DNA of 64,000 bases from positions 1-64,000 of the forward strand of contig NZ_FQZS01000009.1 in assembly GCF_900142105.1 (NCBI RefSeq). Direction: 5' to 3'. The notes under the pieces were generated by a model that made no database searches, had not been told where the DNA came from, and saw only the letters and a list, made by a program, of their open reading frames with translations. This document shows positions 18,037 through 24,872 of the stretch, in pieces. Made by a program: the position numbers and the translations under genes. The stretch is from Lutispora thermophila DSM 19022. Lineage in GTDB: Bacteria; Bacillota; Clostridia; Lutisporales; Lutisporaceae. Position 1 is the stretch's first letter. Each line of letters begins with the position of its first letter.

Positions 18037-19462
18037 TTTAAAGCTTCACATTTATCTGCAAGCTTCAGCAAATATTCTACACAACTAGTATCATCTTTTC
18101 CTAACATTTGCTTTCTCAGGAGATCTAAATGAGATACATCCAATGTCTTCCTTTCAACAGTCTTTTCTCCTGTGGTTATCTCTTCCCAATGCATGCATGC
18201 TTTCCTGATTTCATGAATATCTGTCAACTTAACCTTAAACTTCAGATCATATATTTCCAATATGGGATCAGTCTTCAATTCATTCCTATAATTGTTTTTT
18301 ATATAAAAGAAGTAATCATTGAGAAGGGTCCTAAATTCACCTATCATCATTGAGCTTAGCAACCCATCCTCATTGTACCCGAATTTGCTTGGTTTCTTTA
18401 TTTCAAATTCCGGATGAAGCTTTTGCATTGTCTGAATAACATGTTTCATCACTTTCCTGTTGATTATGGCTTCAAATGCAGTGCAATAAGGGTTACAGGA
18501 AGGCGACTGATCAAAACCTGTATCTCTGTAAACATGACTCAGAAGCTCTGCCTGTATTATCTGCCTTTTAATATCCAAGTCCAACCTATCCCATACATTT
18601 TGAATAGACATGCCGTTCAACAACTCACAATGGTCTATATCCATACCATATTTCTCAAATTGGTCTTTAAAATAATTGCTAATATACTGATTGTAATCTT
18701 CCCTCTTGGCAAAGTCCATAGCACTGATTTTACTATCTGTCTTAAGGCTCTCTATCATAACTCTTTTAGCAACATCATAGGCACCCCACAATTCTTCTAG
18801 AGAAGCCTTTATGATATCATTAGATTTTTTAAGAATACCGATGGCATCCTGCATATACTCCTCAGCATCCTTATCCCTTTCTTTTTCTACATCCATTTTA
18901 TCGTCTTTCTTTACTTCTGCCTTTTTCACATAGTTCATAAAGACCTCCGATACAAAGGTATCATCTTCATTGAGGAGTTTCATATCCCGGCATGAAAGCT
19001 TTGCCACTCCAAGTATGGATTCTTTTATGTCTGATATATCCTCTCCACAGCATAAATGTTTCAACAACCTTTGCTCTTCATAGCTTATGCATTTCCAATA
19101 GGACTGGAATATGTGATTGCAGCCCTCTTCCACCTTGCGTAAGTATTCCAATTCATTGCTGCTGTCTATTTCTCCCACTGACCGCTTATAATCCATTAAA
19201 ACATCAACTGCAACCTTAAGTATTCCTGGAACCTTTCCTCCAACTCTCATTATGAGTTCATCTTCATAATTGCTTATTTTATATTGATATCGTGAAAAGC
19301 TCCTCAATATGTATTTCTTTACATCGACATCCTCCAAAAGTTCCAGCTTTATTGGATTATTGAATATGCCCGGAAGCCCTGATACCATGCATTCCTCAGA
19401 AATGGCCTCAATGCTCCTTTTGCTGGTGACGATATATCTCACTTTTATTGTATTCTTATTTG
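18033..19462 (-). pseudogene. 3' part of the second locus ATPase, cut off by the Mu-like element
   Basis: The 476 residues from A-NKNTIKVRYIVTSKRS onward continue, in frame, the ATPase fragment at 24384-24872. VRYIVTSKRS looks like the sensor-1 strand that follows Walker B, and FNNPIKLELLEDVD like the AAA/STAND linker. Downstream lies a long helical region (about 380 residues) with no family I recognise. The apparent TTG start falls inside the target duplication without a ribosome-binding site, so this part is probably not translated on its own. Removing the element and one CCAAA copy restores L-A-N-K with no frame change and gives a protein of about 637 residues. Confidence 0.8.
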
Positions 19463-19467
19463 CCAAA
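19463..19467. repeat. Left 5-bp target-site duplication (CCAAA)
   Basis: CCAAA here and at 24389-24393 directly flanks the Mu-like element. Five base pairs is the duplication length made by Mu-type transposition. Confidence 0.85.
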
Positions 19468-19629
19468 TGTACTCAGACAAGATAATTGACAAAAACGGGA
19501 TACCCAAAGAATACCCGGGAAAAGACGGGAAACCCTGATATTATAAGGGATTCAACGGGATAAGGTCGGGAAAGATTGACAATTATTTTGAGAATTGCAA
19601 TACAACTGTATTAAATAAAGATAAATTGT

Positions 19630-19669
19630 GCTTAAACCCTTTAAAATCAACGGTTTAAGCGTTTTTTTT
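19630..19669 (+). terminator. Intrinsic terminator
   Basis: GCTTAAACC (19630-19638) pairs with GGTTTAAGC (19652-19660) and is followed by eight T residues. It would end a short transcript started in the left end or block read-through from outside. Confidence 0.65.
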
Positions 19670-19770
19670 AATCATTTTTGGGATGATAGATTTTCAATTA
19701 AACGATTGTTTTTTTAAAACGTGCTAACGGCGCGTTAGTGAGCGTTAAATGAGGTAACGGTCTCAAGAAG

Positions 19771-19794
19771 AAAGCCCGAAAATACAGGCTTTTT
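19771..19794 (+). terminator. Small intrinsic terminator
   Basis: AAAGCC pairs with GGCTTT and runs into a T-run. It lies upstream of the Mor-like gene in the element. Confidence 0.5.
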
Positions 19795-20134
19795 CAGGCG
19801 TTAGAGCGTTAGTTTTCGCGTGCGCGACCGTGCGAAAAACCATAAAAAAGGGGTAAAAAAGGGGCGTGAGCAAAGTGACAAAACTATAAAATCATTAAAA
19901 ACCTGTCACATTGCCCTATTATCAAGGGTTTGCGGCTCTTCGGTCTACGCAAAAACAGCACTTAGCAATGTGACAAAAAGATGTATAAATATGCACAATA
20001 TACACTATTTATACATATGCGTTGAGTGTTCTAAATTTGCTTATGAGGCTTTTTAAGAAGTAATTCATATATAAAATTCATAGAAATACTACTACTATAT
20101 AATTATAAAAATACAAGAAATGGAGGTGTAAGTT

Positions 20135-20458
20135 ATGTTAGACACATGGATGCAAGAAGTAACAATAGATATGATACCAGATGGAATGTGCAAGGAGATT
20201 GCTGAAAAAATCGGAATAAAAAACTTATTTGAAGTTTTGGAGTTAGTAGGAGGCGCAACCTTTTATTTTCCTAAACCTGAAACGATGTTAAAAGGCTGGC
20301 GCGATGAAAAAATCCGTAAAGAATATAACGGCTTCAATTCTTTTGAGTTATCAAAAAAATACAAGGTTAGCGAACGCTGGGTTCGGTTGATTGTAGAGAA
20401 CGCGAACACTGACTACACTTCCGGAAAACGAGGTGACAGTGTCAGAAAGCAGAAATAA
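20135..20458 (+). CDS. Mor-like transcription activator of the Mu-like element
   Basis: The 107-residue protein has a Mor/C-type layout: an N-terminal dimerisation part with IAEKIGIKNLFEVLELVGG and FYFPKPE, and a C-terminal helix-turn-helix (FELSKKYKVSERWVRLIVEN). In Mu, Mor switches on the middle promoter. Here it is the first gene of the element and probably activates the capsid genes behind it. The ATG follows GGAGGTG. The call rests on pattern, not alignment. Confidence 0.75.
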   Translation: MLDTWMQEVTIDMIPDGMCKEIAEKIGIKNLFEVLELVGGATFYFPKPETMLKGWRDEKIRKEYNGFNSFELSKKYKVSERWVRLIVENANTDYTSGKRGDSVRKQK

Positions 20459-20510
20459 TAAAAAGTTAAGTACATTTACCAAATTATTAAAAAATGAGGA
20501 GGATAAGTAA

Positions 20511-21416
20511 ATGATAGTAAATCAACAGTTAATCAGGGACATGTATACCAATTTTAACGTTCTTTTCAACAAGACATTTGATGAAACAAAGCCAAATTAT
20601 CCACTGGTGGCAATGGAAGTTCCTTCATCAAGCAGTGATGAGAATTATGCATGGTTCGGGCAGCTTCCAAGTATGAGGGAATGGATTGGAGACAGGCAAA
20701 TTCAAAACCTGAGTGCCTATACATACGCCATCAAAAACAAGGATTTTGAGCTTACCATTGCAGTAAAGAAAAACGATATAGCGGATGATAAAATCGGCAT
20801 CTATAAGCCTTTAATTCAGGATATGGCACAGACAGCAAAACGACACCCGGACGAGCTTGTTTTTTCCTTGCTGGGGCAGGGATTTGAAAATAAATGCTAC
20901 GATAGTAAACCATTCTTTGCGGACGACCATCCATACATGAAAGGTAAAACGCAGAGTAATAAAGGCACAAAAAAACTAACTCCCGCATCTTACGCCGAAG
21001 CAAGGGCGCAAATGATGATTATTAAAGGCGAGAATGGGAAGTCATTAAAAATAGTTCCCGACTTGCTTGTTGTCGCTCCACAAAATGAAGCAGTTGCAAG
21101 GCAAATACTATTTGCAGATTTGATTGCAGGCAATACCAATGTAAATAAAAATACCTGTGAGCTTTTAGTTGCTCCTGAATTAGCTGATTACCCTGAACAA
21201 TGGTATTTGTTATGTACCAAAAGGGCAATAAAGCCTTTAGTTTTCCAGATTAGAGAAAAACCGAGTTTTGTATCCTTAGACAGTGAAAATGACGAAAATG
21301 TATTTTATCGCAAGGAGTATATATATGGCGTTGATGCCCGTTACAATGCAGGATATGGATTATGGCAGTTAGCCTATGGTTCCACTGGTGAAGAAGCAGA
21401 GACAACTGGAGCATAA
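20511..21416 (+). CDS. Mu-like major head protein (gpT family)
   Basis: The 301-residue protein resembles the Mu gpT family. Early WFGQLPSMREWIGDRQIQNL, FELTIAVKKNDIADDKIG, and a middle FFADDHP plus PDLLVVAPQNEAVARQIL are characteristic. It would form the capsid shell. The ATG at 20511 follows GAGGAGGATAAG. It precedes the protease gene here, whereas in Mu the protease/scaffold gene precedes T. Confidence 0.85.
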   Translation: MIVNQQLIRDMYTNFNVLFNKTFDETKPNYPLVAMEVPSSSSDENYAWFGQLPSMREWIGDRQIQNLSAYTYAIKNKDFELTIAVKKNDIADDKIGIYKPLIQDMAQTAKRHPDELVFSLLGQGFENKCYDSKPFFADDHPYMKGKTQSNKGTKKLTPASYAEARAQMMIIKGENGKSLKIVPDLLVVAPQNEAVARQILFADLIAGNTNVNKNTCELLVAPELADYPEQWYLLCTKRAIKPLVFQIREKPSFVSLDSENDENVFYRKEYIYGVDARYNAGYGLWQLAYGSTGEEAETTGA

Positions 21417-21426
21417 GCAAGGACAT

Positions 21427-21455
21427 AAAGAGTATCCGATTTATGGGTACTCTTT
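21427..21455 (+). terminator. Hairpin between head and protease genes
   Basis: AAAGAGTA (21427-21434) pairs with TACTCTTT (21448-21455). The stem follows the head gene directly and may reduce transcription into the protease gene, in keeping with the higher need for shell protein. Confidence 0.45.
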
Positions 21456-21484
21456 ATAAATACTATCTGGAAGGATGATAAGGT

Positions 21485-22546
21485 TTGAGTAACAAGGTTT
21501 TAATGATATCAAACAGCATAGATTTAAAAGGCGTTCCCAATGAAATAAAGATACTTCCTTTAGGTCTTGTGAAGTCTCAAAAGGGCGATTTTTATGTTGA
21601 TAAAAGCTCATACAACTTGATAAGTCAGAATTTTATCAGCAGGAAAATTGATTTAGTCATAGATTATGAGCACCAAACATTAAAGGATGTCCAAGCACCC
21701 GCAGGAGGCTGGATAAAAAGCCTGATATTAAAAAATGATGGTATCTATGCAAAGGTGGAATGGACTCCAAAAGCTATTGAATATCTTAGAAACAAGGAAT
21801 ATAGGTATCTTTCCCCTGTTGTACTTGTCAACAAGGGGAATAAAAAGGCTGTAGCGCTCCATTCAGTAGCATTGACGAACACACCAGCCATTGACGGTAT
21901 GGAAGCAATTATAAACAGCCTTGACAACAATATCAAAGGGGCTGAAAATATGGACATTTCCGGAAAGGAAGAAAATAAAAAGACGGTTGAGCAGTCTGCC
22001 AACATCCAGGATGAATTACAGGCAATTATAAAAGAATTAGGTCTTAAACCTGATTCAGAGCTACAGGAAATATTAGAAGCTATTCAGGCACTAAAGAATA
22101 GCAAGACCGAAAGCGAAATTATTGTAAACAAGCTCAAAGCCGAAAAGATAAGGAATGAAAGCGATGAGCTTGTTCAGATAGCTTTATCAATCGGGCAGAT
22201 ATCAGAGGAGCAAAAGGAATGGGCTGTTAGCAGATGTATGGAGGATATTGACGGCTTTAGAATGTTTGTCAATGGGGCTTATCAAAAGGAACGTGATAAC
22301 CTTATTTCATTGGCATTAAAGACAGGAAAAATACTGCCTTTTCAAAAGACTTGGGCGGAGCAACTTGCCGACAAAGATATATCTATTCTCAAAACTTTTG
22401 TCAATCAGGCGAAGCCCGTTATACAGTATGGAGAGCTTGAATACTTCAAGGATGAAATTCCAAGAGGTAAAGAGGCTAACGCTTCAAGTCCCATCAGTGA
22501 AATTTTAGGACTTTCAGATGAGGACATAAGGAAATATAGCAGATAA
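21485..22546 (+). CDS. Mu-like prohead protease/scaffold (gpI family)
   Basis: The 353-residue protein has the gpI protease region in its first 150 residues: ILPLGLVKSQKGDFYVD, DLVIDYEHQTL, APAGGWI and the ALTNTPAIDGM tail. The rest is a charged helical segment with heptad character that would act as scaffold. It starts with TTG at 21485. In Mu the protease cleaves its own scaffold during head maturation. The order relative to gpT is reversed. Confidence 0.82.
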   Translation: MSNKVLMISNSIDLKGVPNEIKILPLGLVKSQKGDFYVDKSSYNLISQNFISRKIDLVIDYEHQTLKDVQAPAGGWIKSLILKNDGIYAKVEWTPKAIEYLRNKEYRYLSPVVLVNKGNKKAVALHSVALTNTPAIDGMEAIINSLDNNIKGAENMDISGKEENKKTVEQSANIQDELQAIIKELGLKPDSELQEILEAIQALKNSKTESEIIVNKLKAEKIRNESDELVQIALSIGQISEEQKEWAVSRCMEDIDGFRMFVNGAYQKERDNLISLALKTGKILPFQKTWAEQLADKDISILKTFVNQAKPVIQYGELEYFKDEIPRGKEANASSPISEILGLSDEDIRKYSR

Positions 22547-22695
22547 GGTCTTAAAAGCCTCTCTAATCAATTTTTAGGGCAGTATAATATAAACCTACCT
22601 AAGAAATAAGTAACGCCCGTTATCGCGCGTGCTAACGCGGTTTACGGCGATATTAATTGCCATATTATTATATTTAACAAAAGAAGGTGGAATGT
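22547..22695. other. Spacer with CTAACG/CGTTAG palindromic words
   Basis: TAACGCCCGTTA and TGCTAACGCGG (22611-22643) repeat words also seen at 19718-19740 and 19797-19810 inside the same element. They stand out as GC-rich in an AT-rich background. They may be operators for an element protein; nothing else is visible. Confidence 0.4.
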
Positions 22696-23178
22696 TTGTA
22701 CAGCATACGGCTTGAAGGCGATACAAGACAGCTCATGAAGAAATTACAGAAGCTACAAAATATTGATACCACGGGCATAAATAAGGATATTGCCGAGAGC
22801 TTACGAACGGGCACAGTTGAACGCTTCAAGGAACAGAAAGACCCAAGCGGGAAGAAGTGGAAAAACTCTATAAGAGCTTCTGAGAATGGCGGTGTAACAT
22901 TGACCGATAGCGCAAGGCTAAAAAATTCAATTAAATCATCAGCAAATAGGTCGGGGGTGGCAGTTGGTACAAATACAATTTATGCGGGGACACATCAATT
23001 CGGAGCACGCCGAACTATAAGAGCAGAAAACAGGAAAGGCTTACGCTTCAAAATCGGTGATAAATGGGTTACTAAGAAAAAAGTCAAAGTAAATATTCCT
23101 GCTCGTCCGTTCCTAGGTATCAGTGAGGACGACCAAAAAGAAATAAAGAGCATTTTGGAGGATGCCTTTAAGGATTAA
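22696..23178 (+). CDS. Phage virion morphogenesis protein (Mu gpG-like)
   Basis: The 160-residue protein matches the virion-morphogenesis family by pattern: an N-terminal charged helical part, then WKNSIRASENGG, TDSARLKNSI, VGTNTIYAGTHQFG and a final IPARPFLGIS. Family members act in head or tail completion. The TTG at 22696 is chosen because AAGGTGG lies just upstream; a GTG nine bases earlier is the alternative. Confidence 0.78.
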   Translation: MYSIRLEGDTRQLMKKLQKLQNIDTTGINKDIAESLRTGTVERFKEQKDPSGKKWKNSIRASENGGVTLTDSARLKNSIKSSANRSGVAVGTNTIYAGTHQFGARRTIRAENRKGLRFKIGDKWVTKKKVKVNIPARPFLGISEDDQKEIKSILEDAFKD

Positions 23179-23213
23179 TGAATCTCTTGTCGTATTAAAT
23201 GTTATAATATATA

Positions 23214-23240
23214 TTGACTTGTGATGACTTGTGATATAAT
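23214..23240 (+). promoter_or_regulatory. Promoter overlapping a 10-bp tandem repeat (candidate operator)
   Basis: TTGACT (23214-23219) and TATAAT (23235-23240) bracket two perfect head-to-tail copies of GACTTGTGAT (23216-23225, 23226-23235). The spacer is short (15 bases). It precedes the small HTH gene, which may regulate itself here. Confidence 0.5.
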
Positions 23241-23254
23241 ATGATTACAAGGAG

Positions 23255-23428
23255 GTGGTCAATATAGAAAAATATATTACAACCAAGGAATTATGTGAGT
23301 GGCTTAAAATCAGTCACAATACAGCTAACAATTGGAGGCGTAAAGGCTTGCCCTACATTAGAGTTGGAAATACCGTTAGATATGACAAGGAGCAAGTCCA
23401 AAAATGGCTCAATGAGCAAAGTAAATAA
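23255..23428 (+). CDS. Small helix-turn-helix DNA-binding protein (excisionase/MerR-like)
   Basis: A short frame of about 57 codons encodes IEKYITTKELCEWLKISH followed by NTANNWRRKGLPYIRVG and NTVRYDKEQVQKWL. This is the HTH_17/excisionase winged-helix pattern. AAGGAGG (23249-23255) precedes it, but no ATG is present: GTG at 23255 overlaps the ribosome-binding site and ATA at 23264 is better spaced, so the exact start is uncertain. In the element it could be a repressor or a recombination accessory factor. Confidence 0.65.
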   Translation: MVNIEKYITTKELCEWLKISHNTANNWRRKGLPYIRVGNTVRYDKEQVQKWLNEQSK

Positions 23429-23546
23429 AAACGAAAGGGAACTCGCTCCCCGACCAAAGTTTGCGAATTCCCTACACAAACAACACCCCTGAAAGGGTAT
23501 TGCTACGTTTATTTTAGCATACTCCGAAGGGTTAAACAAGGAGGAT

Positions 23547-24071
23547 GTGGAAATGACGGATTCAGAACGTCAAAAAATGATGCTGGACATAGAATATGAT
23601 TTGAAAGCCATTGCAGAAAATGAGAAATACCTGTTGTACAAGTTTAGGAAACTCTCAGTACGAGGAAAAGAAAACGTTATAATGCAATTAAATATAGCCC
23701 TAAAATCTGATTTAGAATACCCTGAAAGACCGGAAGATGATAAAACAAAGGTTCTATTCAATGAGTATGGAGTTACAACTGATGCATATTTTAGGCTTCC
23801 ATTTCATATACAAGCAGAGATTAATGATTGTATATATGAACTCTTTAAGCTGGAGCCAAGTTATAAAGGAAAGCGATGTAAAATAGGGAATATGTATAAA
23901 AGACTTTCCCCGCTATCAAAGAGAATTGCTTCAGAACGCATAAATAAGCTCTTAAATTCGGATATAGAAGATCTAAAGAAGCAGGAAACATCTATGCAAA
24001 GTGATTCTAAAACTGCTGTAGTTATAGACTTTCAAAGTAAAAAGGCGGTAAACAAGGGGGCTTCATTATGA
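23547..24071 (+). CDS. Hypothetical protein of the Mu-like element
   Basis: The 172-174 residue protein (GTG 23547 or ATG 23553, behind AAGGAGG) is charged and mostly helical, with YLLYKFRKLSVRGKENVIMQ and a late region LSPLSKRIASERINKLL. I recognise no family. It overlaps the next small gene by ATGA, so the two are probably translated together. Being in the element it is likely a cargo or control gene. Confidence 0.6.
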   Translation: MEMTDSERQKMMLDIEYDLKAIAENEKYLLYKFRKLSVRGKENVIMQLNIALKSDLEYPERPEDDKTKVLFNEYGVTTDAYFRLPFHIQAEINDCIYELFKLEPSYKGKRCKIGNMYKRLSPLSKRIASERINKLLNSDIEDLKKQETSMQSDSKTAVVIDFQSKKAVNKGASL

Positions 24072-24238
24072 GAGCTAACACGATTGAGCAGTACAAGGTT
24101 TTAGAGTTCATTAAGAAGAATTTTGAGACTGATAATATTTTAATTGAATTGATAGATAAGTCTACTGTAAAGGTGACTGATAACAAAGGAGATTCGCTCC
24201 ATTTAGTTTATATAAATGGTGAGGTTTGCTGGGACTAA
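24068..24238 (+). CDS. Small hypothetical protein, 56 residues
   Basis: The ATG overlaps the stop of the previous gene (ATGA), a sign of translational coupling. The product begins MRANTIEQYKVLEFIKKNFE and ends VYINGEVCWD. It has no recognised family. Support comes from the coupling and from its good coding look. Confidence 0.5.
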   Translation: MRANTIEQYKVLEFIKKNFETDNILIELIDKSTVKVTDNKGDSLHLVYINGEVCWD

Positions 24239-24289
24239 GGTTACAATATTGTGCGTAATAACAGAGGCTTAAAAAAATAAACAAAACAC

Positions 24290-24345
24290 AAAGGCTTATT
24301 CAAAGAATATGCATAATTATACTTGGATAAGCCTTTTATTTTTGT
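24290..24345 (+). terminator. Strong terminator at the end of the element's gene cluster
   Basis: AAAGGCTTAT (24290-24299) pairs with ATAAGCCTTT (24327-24336), with further pairing inside, and is followed by TTATTTTT. It closes plus-strand transcription before the right end. Confidence 0.7.
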
Positions 24346-24382
24346 CAAAAATCTTGTCCATTTTTGCCAAAAATCTTGTCCG
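24339..24382 (+). repeat. Two tandem 22-bp terminal repeats at the right end
   Basis: Two adjacent 22-bp units (24339-24360, 24361-24382) share TTTTTG-CAAAAATCTTGTCC and differ at two positions. An inverted relative lies at the left end (from 19474). Paired sites at one end are what MuA-type transposases bind (R1, R2). Confidence 0.8.
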
Positions 24383-24383
24383 G

Positions 24384-24872
24384 CTACACCAAATTTCTCA
24401 GGTATTTAAAATTCTCTACTGCATCTTCCTTATTGCCTTCATTGATGCATTTGGTCATACGATCAAAATCATCAATTACAAGAATGGTATTAACATTCCA
24501 TCGCCTCAGTATGGAAAAAGCGTTGTTCAAGGTTTTTCTCAAGGCTGCTGCCAGATGAAAATCATCGCATTTGGAAAATTCTCCTTTTAACCTGTATTTC
24601 AACTCTATATCAATCTCTTCATTCCCTTCAATCTCCCTCTCAAGACTTTCGAAAAGAGTTTGATAGAATTCCAAAGTATTAGAAGGCTCTGAATCAAATA
24701 TTTCAACTATGAGTGTGTTTGGCTTATGAAAGTTTGCAATTATGGCACTGAGCAAAGAAGACTTACCCATGCCATCATAACCTACTATGGACACGCTATC
24801 TTGAGATTCCACTCTGTCAATAATCCTGTTGATCACTTCATCTCTTCCTATCAATTGAATATTACTGCTCAT
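24384..24872 (-). pseudogene. 5' part of the second locus ATPase (P-loop), truncated by the Mu-like element
   Basis: The ATG at 24872 overlaps the end of the 1624-residue gene by 11 bases and follows AAGGAGG. The fragment encodes a P-loop NTPase start: IGRDEVINRI, Walker A G31-YDGMGK-S38 and Walker B TILVIDDFDRM. It ends N-L-V-stop because the TAG lies in the element terminus. The natural continuation is at 19462-18033. It would be the partner of the large upstream ATPase, with translation coupled to it. Confidence 0.82.
24389..24393. repeat. Right 5-bp target-site duplication (CCAAA)
   Basis: This is identical to 19463-19467. The remaining host sequence on both sides joins into one reading frame. 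Confidence 0.85.

Larger units (their letters stand above)
19468..20134. other. Left-end region of the Mu-like element, no confident gene
   Basis: This stretch holds the left terminal repeat (19474-19500), repeated CGGGA/ACCC-type words (19496-19570) and a second degenerate terminal-repeat-like segment near 19569-19590. It also has two hairpin terminators and a cluster of CTAACG/CGTTAG words (19718-19740, 19797-19810). An open frame at 19820-20056 begins in a GC-rich palindromic region, has a composition unlike its neighbours and no ribosome-binding site, so I do not call it. Confidence 0.5.
19468..24388 (+). mobile_element. 4921-bp Mu-like element with Mu-type ends and capsid genes but no transposase
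   Basis: The termini are TGTACTCAGACAAGAT at the left and, read inward from the right, TGTAGCCGGACAAGAT, so both start with TG and end in CA as in Mu. Left and right ends continue similarly (TTG-CAAAAA-GG). The right end has two adjacent 22-bp copies of the terminal repeat (24339-24360, 24361-24382), resembling MuA binding sites R1 and R2. Genes, all plus strand: Mor-like activator, gpT-like major head protein, gpI-like protease/scaffold, gpG-like morphogenesis protein, an HTH protein and two unknowns. No transposase, repressor, terminase, portal or tail genes are present. It is a deletion remnant or a non-autonomous satellite. Confidence 0.85.

Noticed and set aside
19820-20056. 78-codon plus-strand frame in the left end of the Mu-like element
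   Set aside because: It starts in a palindromic GC-rich stretch, has no ribosome-binding site and no recognisable pattern.
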